A model generated the notes under the pieces. The model had not been told where the DNA came from, searched no databases, and saw only the letters and a list, made by a program, of their open reading frames with translations. Shown in pieces: positions 14,509 through 20,218 of a DNA stretch of 39,144 nt (position 1 is its first letter; every line of letters begins with the position of its first letter). The stretch is from a virus, in IMG/VR virus record IMGVR_UViG_3300036715_002841, positions 1 through 39,144 of that record. One strand, 5' to 3'. A program made the translations under genes and the position numbers.

Positions 14509-14864
14509 TTTGAGTTGTGCTCCGTGGTTGATTGGTCATCAATCAATTCATCCTGCGTGCGAGCCACCAGCGGCCCCGGAACGCACTGCGTTTTCCAGTC
14601 AATCGGGTGGCCATCCACGCCCAGCACCACGCGCTTCACGTGCCGCACCGTGCGCGCCTGCGTGGCCTTGAATTCATCGGTGCGGATCTTGCGGGCCAGC
14701 AGCTCAATGGCCAGCCGCGCGCTGGGCTTGGTCATGGCCGCCGTAAAGCTCAGCGCCGCCAACTCGCGGTTGCGCAGTGCCATGCGCTCGTACGCCTCTC
14801 GCTGGTGCGCCTGCGTCACCGGCGGTAGGTCGGCGGGGTTGATGCGCAACGTGCTGGTGGACAT
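14505..14864 (-). CDS. phage early protein, unknown
   Basis: A 119-aa protein starting MSTSTLRINPADLPPV at 14864, with GGGAGG directly upstream. It is mostly helical and basic (REAYERMALRNRELAAL, ARTVRHVKRVVLGVDGH) and ends in an acidic/polar tail (DELIDDQSTTEHNSK). Its stop overlaps the next gene's GTG. No family assigned. Confidence 0.65.
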   Translation of the reverse strand: MSTSTLRINPADLPPVTQAHQREAYERMALRNRELAALSFTAAMTKPSARLAIELLARKIRTDEFKATQARTVRHVKRVVLGVDGHPIDWKTQCVPGPLVARTQDELIDDQSTTEHNSK

Positions 14865-14874
14865 GGCCTCCCGC

Positions 14875-15099
14875 TCAAACAAAGTGCGCCACAGCCGCCC
14901 AGAAGGCGCGCACCAGCGCATCGCCCCAGGCGCCCTTGACCCACATGGCAATACCCAGCGTGGTAGCGATGCTGAGCACGGCCACAGCCAGAAGCGACAG
15001 CAAATACGCCGCGTGCTCCCAGATGCCGCGCTCGTCGTTATCCGCGAACCACACGGGCAGGTCATCATCGTCGTTGTTGTTGTTGTCGATTGCATTCAC
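14875..15099 (-). CDS. small single-pass membrane protein with Asn/Asp-rich N-terminus
   Basis: A 74-aa protein from a GTG at 15099 overlapping the upstream stop. It begins with an NNNN-DDDD stretch encoded by an AAC/GAC/GAT run, then WFADNDERGIWEHAAY and one or two hydrophobic helices (LLSLLAVAVLSIATTLGIAM). The Asn/Asp run could vary in length by slippage. Role unknown, possibly paired with the next membrane protein. Confidence 0.6.
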   Translation of the reverse strand: MNAIDNNNNDDDDLPVWFADNDERGIWEHAAYLLSLLAVAVLSIATTLGIAMWVKGAWGDALVRAFWAAVAHFV

Positions 15100-15479
15100 G
15101 GCCGCACCTCCACCACGCGCTTGCTGCCGCCGTGCTTGTCGGTGCATTGCGCCGTGGTGGGCATCAATATTCGAATGGCCGAATTGGGGCCGCAGGCCGC
15201 GTAGGCCGCCCGCTCCAGATCGCTCTGCTCCAGGGTGCTTTTGAGCGTGGCCTCCAGTTGCGCGGCGCGCGCCCGGTCGCTAGAATGGTCCGGCACGCTG
15301 CATCCGCCCAGCGCAAGCGCCAGGCAACACACTGCCGACAGTAGCATGTAGGCCGCCGGCCAAAACCAACGCGGCCGCCCCAGCGCGACGTACAAGTCCT
15401 CAAACCCATGAGCCGCAGCCGGGCGGGTGCTCGCGCGGGTGTTGGCTCTGGCGCTATTAGGGGTTGGCGCGGCCTTCAT
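15096..15479 (-). CDS. phage membrane protein, unknown
   Basis: A 127-aa protein starting MKAAPTPNSARANTRAS at 15479, overlapping the VP-B stop. It has a membrane segment (about residues 40-59, WPAAYMLLSAVCCLALALGG) followed by CSVPDHSSDRARAAQLEATL, which resembles a lipobox but lies unusually far from the N-terminus. The C-terminal part contains two more Cys. The first residues MKAAP repeat the MKAAI start of VP-B, because a duplicated segment includes both start regions. Confidence 0.6.
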   Translation of the reverse strand: MKAAPTPNSARANTRASTRPAAAHGFEDLYVALGRPRWFWPAAYMLLSAVCCLALALGGCSVPDHSSDRARAAQLEATLKSTLEQSDLERAAYAACGPNSAIRILMPTTAQCTDKHGGSKRVVEVRP

Positions 15480-15627
15480 GCGGCCACCCCGGCAGACGCC
15501 AAAAAATTCGCGCCGGCGCCTTCGGCGCCACCAGGTGCCGCATCTGCATCCGCAACCACCTGAGCAGGCGTTGAAGTGTTGAAGTGTTCAAGTGGCAATC
15601 CACGGAAGGCACGCACCCGACGCTCGT
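15470..15627. repeat. 158-bp direct repeat, copy 1 (3' end of VP-B)
   Basis: Nearly identical to 15958-16115, offset exactly 488 bp. It spans the start of the following gene, the VP C-terminus, the GGCGCC hairpin, a TTGAAGTG-like iteration and the constant 3' end of the variable region. It marks a tandem duplication of a VP gene and is a substrate for homologous recombination. Confidence 0.9.
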
Positions 15628-15967
15628 CGTCCTTGAAGCTCCAGTACGCGCCGCCGCCCTCGAAGCCCTGCACGAAGGCGACGTTGCGAGAGCTCTGCGT
15701 GCCCGTCCAATACCACTGCGGCTCAAACATGATCTTGGCATTGGAAAACGCCAGCGACATTTCGTGCCGCGTGGCCAGCCGCGCCCCGTTGCCCAAGCTG
15801 GCAGCCCATTTCACGCCCTTGGCCCAGGTCATGCTGGGCGTGGGCGGCAATGCATCCAGCATGATGACGTGCCGCGCCGTCCCGCCGTCAGTGTCGGCGG
15901 CTATGCCGATGTAGGTTGCAGCCAACTCGGGGAGATGCTGGCCGGGGGCGGGGATAGCGGCCTTCAT
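15476..15967 (-). CDS. DUF1566 DGR-type variable protein VP-B
   Basis: A 163-aa protein starting MKAAIPAPGQHLPELAA at 15967, overlapping the VP-A stop. HLPELAATYIGI and the MTWAKG/SLGNGARL blocks are shared with VP-A, showing that the two are tandem paralogues. The lectin-like core runs from QWYWTGTQ to RRVRAFR with variable region 15602-15709. The C-terminus (DADAAPGGAEGAGANF) is encoded across the GGCGCC hairpin. No signal peptide. The diversified surface differs from VP-A at nine of ten NNC codons while the carrier is conserved. Confidence 0.85.
   Translation of the reverse strand: MKAAIPAPGQHLPELAATYIGIAADTDGGTARHVIMLDALPPTPSMTWAKGVKWAASLGNGARLATRHEMSLAFSNAKIMFEPQWYWTGTQSSRNVAFVQGFEGGGAYWSFKDDERRVRAFRGLPLEHFNTSTPAQVVADADAAPGGAEGAGANFLASAGVAA
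15501..15529 (-). other. GGCGCC-GAA-GGCGCC hairpin with T-tract after VR-B (inside VP-B)
   Basis: Stem 15529-15524/15520-15515 on the minus strand, T6 at 15506-15501; 72 bp after VR-B. It lies inside the coding sequence, which argues against a simple end-of-gene terminator. Confidence 0.65.
15602..15709 (-). other. DGR-like variable region VR-B
   Basis: 108 bp. The ten diversified NNC codons read AGC, AAC, GTC, GGC, GGC, GGC, TAC, AGC, TTC and GAC. The neighbouring constant codons match the other three regions at all three positions. Confidence 0.8.
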
Positions 15968-16115
15968 GCAGCCACCCCGGCAGAAGCCAAAAAATTCGCG
16001 CCGGCGCCTTCGGCGCCACCAGGTGCCGCATCTGCATCCGCAACCACCTGAGCAGGCGTTGAAGTGTTGAAGTGTTCAAGTGGCAATCCGCGGAAGGCAC
16101 GCACCCGATGCTCGT
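15958..16115. repeat. 158-bp direct repeat, copy 2 (3' end of VP-A)
   Basis: Partner of 15470-15627. Differences are a few scattered substitutions; divergence rises sharply once the diversified codons of the variable region begin. Confidence 0.9.
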
Positions 16116-16488
16116 AGTCCTTGCCGTACCAGGCCGAGATGCCGTACTCGAAGTCCTGCACGAAGGCGCCGAAGCGAGAGAACTGCGTGCTGGTCCAGTA
16201 GTACCCGCTGCCCAGGCAGTCGCCCAGGTTGGCGTGAGCCAGCATGGCTTCTGCCTGCGTAGGCAGTCGCGCGCCATTGCCCAGGCTTTCTGCCCAGGCC
16301 ATGGCTTTAGCCCACGTCATCACGGCGCAAGGCGCTTGCACGTCCAACATCACCAGGTGGCAGGCTGGGCCGCTGGCGCAATCATCGGAGATGCCGATGT
16401 AGGTGGCGGCCAGCTCGGGCAGATGCTGACCGCGTGTGGGTGGGGTGGCGGCCGTTGCTTGGGCGGCCTGGGGGGCGGTTGTTGGCAC
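15964..16488 (-). CDS. DUF1566 DGR-type variable protein VP-A, first gene of the operon
   Basis: A 174-aa protein from a GTG at 16488 (MPTTAPQAAQATAATPP), with GGAG 6-7 nt upstream. After a Thr/Ala-rich leader it shares HLPELAATYIGI, MTWAKAMAWAESLGNGARLP and the lectin-like core YYWTSTQ to HRVRAFR with VP-B. The variable region is 16090-16197. It is the promoter-proximal gene of the leftward operon whose promoter (16561-16532) is overlapped by repressor-type operators, so expression should rise on induction. Function of the displayed domain is unknown; typical DGR variable proteins bind external ligands or receptors. Confidence 0.85.
   Translation of the reverse strand: MPTTAPQAAQATAATPPTRGQHLPELAATYIGISDDCASGPACHLVMLDVQAPCAVMTWAKAMAWAESLGNGARLPTQAEAMLAHANLGDCLGSGYYWTSTQFSRFGAFVQDFEYGISAWYGKDYEHRVRAFRGLPLEHFNTSTPAQVVADADAAPGGAEGAGANFLASAGVAA
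15989..16017 (-). other. GGCGCC-GAA-GGCGCC hairpin with T-tract after VR-A (inside VP-A)
   Basis: Minus strand GGCGCC (16017-16012), GAA loop, GGCGCC (16008-16003), then GGCGCGAA and T6 (15994-15989). It starts 72 bp after the end of VR-A. The C(GAA)G triloop is a very stable DNA mini-hairpin. The same element follows VR-B at 15529-15501. Different stem sequence from the VP-C/VP-D hairpins but the same place. Confidence 0.65.
16090..16197 (-). other. DGR-like variable region VR-A
   Basis: 108 bp. The ten diversified codons read TTC, TTC, GGC, GAC, TAC, ATC, GCC, TAC, GGC and TAC; all keep C at the third position, consistent with AAC or GAC codons in an unseen template repeat. Confidence 0.8.
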
Positions 16489-16531
16489 TTTTCACTCCAT
16501 GCCCACCTGCAATTTGGGTGGGATGGGGTGA

Positions 16532-16561
16532 ATTATTAGCCGTAACTAATTATCGTGTCAA
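16532..16561 (-). promoter_or_regulatory. leftward early promoter of the VP/early operon
   Basis: Minus strand TTGACA (16561-16556), 17-nt spacer, then TAATAAT (16538-16532): a near-consensus sigma70 promoter. The start would be about 16525, with the VP-A ribosome binding site and GTG about 35 nt on. Operator-like sequences cover the spacer/-10 and the region just upstream of the -35. Confidence 0.8.
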
Positions 16562-16574
16562 TAGCCGCAACTAA
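16536..16574. promoter_or_regulatory. two repressor operator-like sites at the leftward promoter
   Basis: TTAGCCGTAACTAA (16536-16549) and ATAGCCGCAACTAA (16561-16574) share the TTAG(N6)CTAA pattern with sites in the cI/cro interval, 25 bp apart. They overlap the -10 and -35 elements, so repressor binding would shut off the VP/DGR operon in the lysogen. Confidence 0.7.
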
Positions 16575-16579
16575 TATTT

Positions 16580-17161
16580 TTAAAGCTTGTCTGCCATTTT
16601 GCGCTTGTCGATCCGGTCTTTTTGCCGTGCGATGGCGGCAGGGGTGTCGATGAAAAGATAGCACTCTGTAATCTTTAAACAGTCGTGCCGTATTGTTAAA
16701 TCCGGGGTGGACCATGTGGCTAAAATTACATTCCATGTTCCACCAGAAGCGTTCCGGGCCTCGCGGGTTTCTCGTCTGGTTGGTGGTCCAAAGCGTGCCG
16801 CCACGGCTTCTATAACTCTTTCTTGACCACTTGGCCCGATGGTGGTTGCGTGAATCGAATCCAATATCCCGTTATCATCAATTTCAATAGTGACGATATC
16901 TTCCATCCAGCTTGGTAATGGAATGAGTGCTCCCGCGACTGGGCGTTTCAATACAAAAGTTCCGATAGAGATCGAGGGATTAACGGGTTTCAGTAGCGAG
17001 CAATAATCCGGAGGCGCCAGGGCCCCTCGGCACTCCAAAATTTCCCGATCCAATTTTTTGCCAAATGGCAGAGCCAATATAGGATCGGTGACTTGGCTAA
17101 TAGCTTCCATGCAAGCCACGGCCGCAATCGCGGCCGTGGTTATTTTTTTCTCAAGGCCCAT
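16580..17161 (-). CDS. putative secreted/periplasmic protein (lysogenic-conversion candidate)
   Basis: A 193-aa protein with a perfect GGAGGA ribosome binding site and ATG at 17161. The N-terminus (MGLEKKITTAAIAAVACMEA) fits a Sec signal peptide or membrane anchor, followed by a mature part with paired Cys (about 44 and 54; about 160 and 167) that could form disulfides. A central VTIEIDDNGILDSIHAT stretch looks beta-rich. Local GC is visibly lower than the flanks. It sits between the leftward promoter and the repressor gene, the usual place for morons expressed from the prophage. No homologous family is recognised, so the function is open. Confidence 0.7.
   Translation of the reverse strand: MGLEKKITTAAIAAVACMEAISQVTDPILALPFGKKLDREILECRGALAPPDYCSLLKPVNPSISIGTFVLKRPVAGALIPLPSWMEDIVTIEIDDNGILDSIHATTIGPSGQERVIEAVAARFGPPTRRETREARNASGGTWNVILATWSTPDLTIRHDCLKITECYLFIDTPAAIARQKDRIDKRKMADKL
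17116..17150 (+). terminator. rightward intrinsic terminator inside the moron 5' end
   Basis: Plus strand CCACGGCCGC (17116-17125), AATC loop, GCGGCCGTGG (17130-17139), then TTATTTTTTTC: a perfect 10-bp stem with a T-tract. It would stop rightward (antisense) transcription before it reaches the repressor region. The same palindrome lies in codons 8-15 of the leftward moron mRNA and could hinder its translation. Confidence 0.6.
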
Positions 17162-17219
17162 GTTTCCTCCGGTGAGTGTGTGTCGAATATCCTTCCACTG
17201 AGATCGTTATTTTGTACAT
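17151..17219 (-). CDS. possible 22-aa leader ORF upstream of the moron
   Basis: ATG at 17219 follows AAGGGAG with ideal spacing and encodes MYKITISVEGY and 11 more residues, stopping inside the first codons of the moron gene. It could couple or attenuate translation of that gene. No homologue is known to me; support is the strong ribosome binding site and position only. Confidence 0.3.
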   Translation of the reverse strand: MYKITISVEGYSTHTHRRKHGP

Positions 17220-17327
17220 TGTTGCTCCCTTATTTTTATGTGATTTCAATGTTCCCAAGCGACTTTCGCCCGGCTGTTTTTGAAGGTCTCAAAACAGTAA
17301 ACAGGCACAAAATTTAACTCCATTTGA

Positions 17328-17762
17328 TCATATGCCTGCAGTGCTTTTCGCGGGCGCTCTGTGGTTTGGTGGGTGGCCTCGGTTCTTCACAGACATCAAT
17401 ATCGTTTTCTCAATGATGCTTTTTTCGTCATCATTCAGCAAGTCCCAGGTTGAAGGTGGAACCATCTTAAATGGCCAGCCATAGGTAGCCGTCGGCTCCG
17501 CCACCCGGTTGGCTGATTCGGAGTTGCTGAATATGCTTACGGGTGCGGGGAATTTCTTGCCAACGCCAGACGAGAGCCATTCGGGTGTGACGCCCAATGC
17601 AGTGGCGGCGCGCAGCAGCGGCTCGCCCTTTATGGCCTTGGTCTTGCCGGAGCCCCAGTTATAGGATGTTGGCGGCTTGACCTTTGCGGCCCGGGCGAGC
17701 TCGACGTTGTTCAGGCCCATGGCCTTCATGCGCTCTTTTATGCGGTCCGCAAGTGTACTCAT
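17328..17762 (-). CDS. cI-like phage repressor (XRE HTH)
   Basis: A 144-aa protein. Residues about 1-65 form an XRE helix-turn-helix domain (LADRIKERMKAMGLNNVELA, then ARAAKVKPPTSYNWGSG and LGVTPEWLSSG). The rest lacks the Ser-Lys LexA-type protease core, so it is unlikely to be RecA-cleaved; inactivation could instead depend on the antirepressor encoded at 8508-9218 (inference). It is divergent to the cro-like gene. The ATG at 17762 coincides with the first base of an operator-like palindrome and lacks a Shine-Dalgarno sequence, hinting at a leaderless, autoregulated transcript. Confidence 0.85.
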   Translation of the reverse strand: MSTLADRIKERMKAMGLNNVELARAAKVKPPTSYNWGSGKTKAIKGEPLLRAATALGVTPEWLSSGVGKKFPAPVSIFSNSESANRVAEPTATYGWPFKMVPPSTWDLLNDDEKSIIEKTILMSVKNRGHPPNHRAPAKSTAGI

Positions 17763-17840
17763 TAGCTTAGGCTAACCATTGTTTGATTAGTTGCGGCTTG
17801 TTTGTGCGCGCATGCTTGCAGAAAAATTAGTTGTCGCTAA
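17762..17840. promoter_or_regulatory. three operator-like palindromes between cI- and cro-like genes
   Basis: TTAGCTTAGGCTAA (17762-17775), TTAGTTGCGGCTTG (17787-17800) and TTAGTTGTCGCTAA (17827-17840). The TTAG(N6)CTAA pattern is shared with two sites at 16536-16574. Three sites between divergent regulators resemble a lambda-type right operator. Confidence 0.7.
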
Positions 17841-17844
17841 TAAT
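17816..17844 (+). promoter_or_regulatory. rightward early promoter (PR-like)
   Basis: TTGCAG (17816-17821), 16-nt spacer, TAATAAT (17838-17844). An operator-like site (17827-17840) fills the spacer and touches the -10. The predicted start (about 17851) is the ATG of the cro-like gene, which has no ribosome binding site, so a leaderless mRNA is likely. The architecture mirrors the leftward promoter. Confidence 0.65.
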
Positions 17845-17850
17845 GCAGCA

Positions 17851-18126
17851 ATGACCGATTCGGAAATCATCGACCTACTTGACGGAACCACTGTCGTGGC
17901 GCGCATGCTGGGAATCAAGCCGCCCAGCGTGCACAAGTGGCGCACCGATGGTATCCCCGAGGGTCGCCTGCGTGAGCTCGCAGCCCAAATCGAAATCAGG
18001 TCCGAAGGCCGCTTTTCGCGCCGCGCGCGCTGGCCCAACAACTATGCCTTTTATTGGCCCGAGCTGGCCCCCACATCCCCGCCGCCGTCTCAACAACCCA
18101 CCCCCCAAGGAATGCAGCATGTCTGA
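17851..18126 (+). CDS. Cro/YdaS-like HTH regulator
   Basis: A 91-aa protein starting MTDSEIIDLLDGTTVVA at 17851. Residues about 10-50 (TTVVARMLGIKPPSVHKWRT, DGIPEGRLRELAAQ) form a helix-turn-helix of the Cro/YdaS class that bends around a repressor operator. The C-terminal 25 residues are Pro-rich and disordered. It is the first gene rightward of the repressor, under the PR-like promoter. Longer starts at 17791 or 17812 would overlap the promoter and are rejected. The next ORF overlaps its end by 8 nt. Confidence 0.8.
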   Translation: MTDSEIIDLLDGTTVVARMLGIKPPSVHKWRTDGIPEGRLRELAAQIEIRSEGRFSRRARWPNNYAFYWPELAPTSPPPSQQPTPQGMQHV

Positions 18127-18316
18127 AAACAACGCGCCCTCAACCACGGTCGCCATTGACCTGAGCAAACTGGAAGCGCTCGCAGATGCGCTGCGTGATT
18201 ATTCCGGCTCACGGCCGGACGAGAGCGCGCCCACTGCGGCTGCAATGAAGGAATTTGCCGAAGGTTGGGCCGAGGCCTTCAATGCCGGCTTGGCCAAACT
18301 CGGCGCAGCTACCTGA
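18119..18316 (+). CDS. small phage early protein, unknown
   Basis: A 65-aa protein starting MSENNAPSTTVAIDLSKLEA at 18119, preceded by CAAGGA. Predicted helical in its second half (AAMKEFAEGWAEAFNAGL). Overlaps the cro-like gene by 8 nt, hence co-transcribed and perhaps translationally coupled. No family recognised. Confidence 0.55.
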   Translation: MSENNAPSTTVAIDLSKLEALADALRDYSGSRPDESAPTAAAMKEFAEGWAEAFNAGLAKLGAAT

Positions 18317-18515
18317 CGTTGGAGTAAATCTTGTCGACCTTGCTGGACATCGCCTTTTGTTCCTTTGCCATCTGCGCCAATTGGTCGGCCAGGGCGGCGG
18401 TGAGGTGCGACAGTCCATCGGCTAGGTCTTTCAATGCCGGCTGGCCATTGGCTCCAGCCTCCGATGCTGCTGCATCGAATGCCTGCTTCGCCTTGCCAAA
18501 CTTCGTACTGTTCAT
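18309..18515 (-). CDS. small helical protein on the opposite strand
   Basis: A 68-aa protein starting MNSTKFGKAKQAFDAAASEA at 18515 with a GGAAGGA ribosome binding site. The sequence (LSHLTAALADQLAQMAKEQK) suggests a coiled coil. It is antisense to the rightward early operon and converges on the 18119 gene with an 8-bp overlap. Its ribosome binding site supports it; function unknown. The interval 18516-18782 holds no further gene that I can support. Confidence 0.5.
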   Translation of the reverse strand: MNSTKFGKAKQAFDAAASEAGANGQPALKDLADGLSHLTAALADQLAQMAKEQKAMSSKVDKIYSNVR

Positions 18516-18782
18516 GGTCAGTCCTTCCGTTGATGGTTGTGTAGGAGCTCCCATCGTAAATCGGAAGGGCCGCCCACCCATTTCCCCGCCGCCGCCCAGT
18601 CGCGGCAACCCACGCGCAGTGAGCAGCCATCGGCCTACCTCCCTGGGCCGTCGCCGGACGCAGGCAAGCAATCGGCGTTTGCGCGTGGGTGCGGCGGGGG
18701 TTTTTATCTGTGGGCATGGCCGCACTGTAGGCGGCCCAGCCCGCGCCGCCAATGGCAACAGCCCTCAAAAAAGGATAGAACA

Positions 18783-19268
18783 ATGAACCTTCTTGACGCA
18801 ACACGCATCACCGCGCGCGCCTACCCCGGCGGCATCGAGGCGCTGGCGCAGCGGCTGGGCAAGTCGCCCGACACGCTGCGCCACGAGCTCTCTGGCCATG
18901 CGCAATTCAAGCTGGGTCTGGAGGATGCATGCGATATCACCCAGCTCGCGCAGCAAACCGCCACCCCCGGCGCGCTGGGTGCGCTCAACGCCTTCGCCGC
19001 CAACTGCGCCTGCATGGTGGTGCCGCTACCCCCCGCGCTGGACCTGGGAAACGACGAATGCCTGCGCGGCGTCGCCATGGCCTCGCAAGAATTCGCGGAG
19101 CTGCTGCAAACCACCATGCACGGTCTGGCCGACGGCCATATCACCGACAACGAGCTCCGCGCCTTCGAGCGCGCCAATGGCGAAATGCTCGCCAGCCTGC
19201 AGGCGCTGGCCCTGTCGCTCGCCGCCCGTAATCGCGCAGGAAAAAAAGGGGAGGGCGGCCATGCATAG
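18783..19268 (+). CDS. phage regulatory CII family protein
   Basis: A 161-aa protein starting MNLLDATRITARAYPGGIEA at 18783, with AAGGAT upstream. The first 60 residues (LAQRLGKSPDTLRHELSGHA, then FKLGLEDACDITQLAQQT) match the phage_CII regulatory family, a lambda-CII-like DNA-binding fold that activates lysogeny promoters. The C-terminal half is helical (ASQEFAELLQTTMHGLADG). It sits between the cro-like gene and the replication gene, as CII does in lambda. The next gene overlaps it by 8 nt. Confidence 0.85.
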   Translation: MNLLDATRITARAYPGGIEALAQRLGKSPDTLRHELSGHAQFKLGLEDACDITQLAQQTATPGALGALNAFAANCACMVVPLPPALDLGNDECLRGVAMASQEFAELLQTTMHGLADGHITDNELRAFERANGEMLASLQALALSLAARNRAGKKGEGGHA

Positions 19269-19455
19269 CGGTTCACGCAGCCAGCGCGGTGCCGCCGACA
19301 GCCCGTTCAACTGGAACACCGGCGCACGCAGCATCATGTGGAACGTGCACCGCCAGCGCGCCGCGCGCCGCCTGTCCGGCCTGCCCACCCGGGAGCGCAA
19401 GCAAACGTCAAAAGCCGAGCTGCTGCGCCGCGATCTGGAGAGCATGCAGGCATGA
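19261..19455 (+). CDS. small basic phage protein
   Basis: A 64-aa, Arg-rich protein starting MHSGSRSQRGAADSPF at 19261, overlapping the CII-like gene by 8 nt and the replication gene by 4 nt (ATGA). The two overlaps argue that it is translated. Segment NVHRQRAARRLSGLPTRERK is strongly basic, possibly nucleic-acid binding. No family recognised. Confidence 0.55.
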   Translation: MHSGSRSQRGAADSPFNWNTGARSIMWNVHRQRAARRLSGLPTRERKQTSKAELLRRDLESMQA

Positions 19456-20216
19456 GCATCAAGTTGATGACACTGGTGTTTGACCGCTACCCCAAAGGCG
19501 GTAATGAACGCGTTCTGGCCCTGGCGCTGGCCGACAACGCAGCGGACGATGGCACGCGCATCTGGCCCAGCGTGGCCACGCTCGCGCACAAGACGCTGCA
19601 GAGCGAGCGCAACGTGCAGCGCCAGCTCAAAGCCATGGTCGCCAGCGGCTGGCTGTTGCTCGTCAGCGCGAAGGCAGGGCGCAGCAACCAATACGCCATC
19701 AACCCGGCATGGATTGCCGGAGACGGTGATTGTCAAGGGGTGACAAATTGTCACCCCCCTAGCCCGCAAAACACCTCTGGAAATGTTGTGCATAACTCAT
19801 ATATTTCTGTGGATAAGTTATCAACAGGGGGTGACACCACGGGCAAGGGGGGTGACATAGCTATGTCACCCGAACATCATGGAACCATCAGTTTAATACC
19901 CCCTATATCCCCCGTTGACACGGGGGATTGTGGAAAACTTTCAAACCCAAAGCCCAAAGCCCGAAGCCAAACCGCCAAACCGCCAAATCCCGAACAGCCG
20001 TCACCAGCACCACGCAGCACGCGGCCACCATGGCGTTGGCGCAACTCGGCGAGCGGTATCAAGGCCACGGCTAGGCATCTTGGTTTTCCGCCGTGGGCTG
20101 AGGCCGCGTTCAACGCGGGCAAGGGCGAGCCATTCTCCGCCTACCGCCAGCGCGTGGAGCTGGCATACGACGCACGCTACCCCAGGCTGCGTGAGCGCGA
20201 AGCGCAGGCGGCATAG
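19452..20216 (+). CDS. lambda-O-like replication initiator with HTH_36 domain
   Basis: A 254-aa protein. Residues about 1-85 (MSIKLMTLVFDRYPKGGNER, then IWPSVATLAHKTLQSERNVQ and WLLLVSAKAGRSNQYAI) form the winged-helix domain of phage replication and helicase-loading proteins. The middle (about 95-190) is a low-complexity linker whose DNA contains GGGGTGACA iterons and DnaA boxes, the same nested-origin design as lambda O. The C-terminus (ATARHLGFPPWAEAAFNAGK) may contact replication partners. The ATG overlaps the upstream stop by 4 nt. No separate helicase loader follows. Confidence 0.75.
   Translation: MSIKLMTLVFDRYPKGGNERVLALALADNAADDGTRIWPSVATLAHKTLQSERNVQRQLKAMVASGWLLLVSAKAGRSNQYAINPAWIAGDGDCQGVTNCHPPSPQNTSGNVVHNSYISVDKLSTGGDTTGKGGDIAMSPEHHGTISLIPPISPVDTGDCGKLSNPKPKARSQTAKPPNPEQPSPAPRSTRPPWRWRNSASGIKATARHLGFPPWAEAAFNAGKGEPFSAYRQRVELAYDARYPRLREREAQAA
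19737..19872. other. putative prophage replication origin inside the O-like gene
   Basis: Five GGGGTGACA-type iterons: 19737-19745 (+), 19749-19757 (-), 19828-19836 (+), 19849-19857 (+) and 19864-19872 (-, TGTCACCCG). Between them are DnaA boxes TGTGCATAA (19787-19795, one mismatch), TGTGGATAA (19808-19816, perfect) and TTATCAACA (19818-19826, one mismatch), beside an AT-rich stretch (about 19791-19806). The first two and last two iterons form inverted pairs. Confidence 0.65.
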
Positions 20217-20218
20217 CC

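Noticed and set aside
15476-16488. CRISPR-like repeat array
   Set aside because: The repeats are two long gene-duplication copies, not short regularly spaced repeats with spacers.
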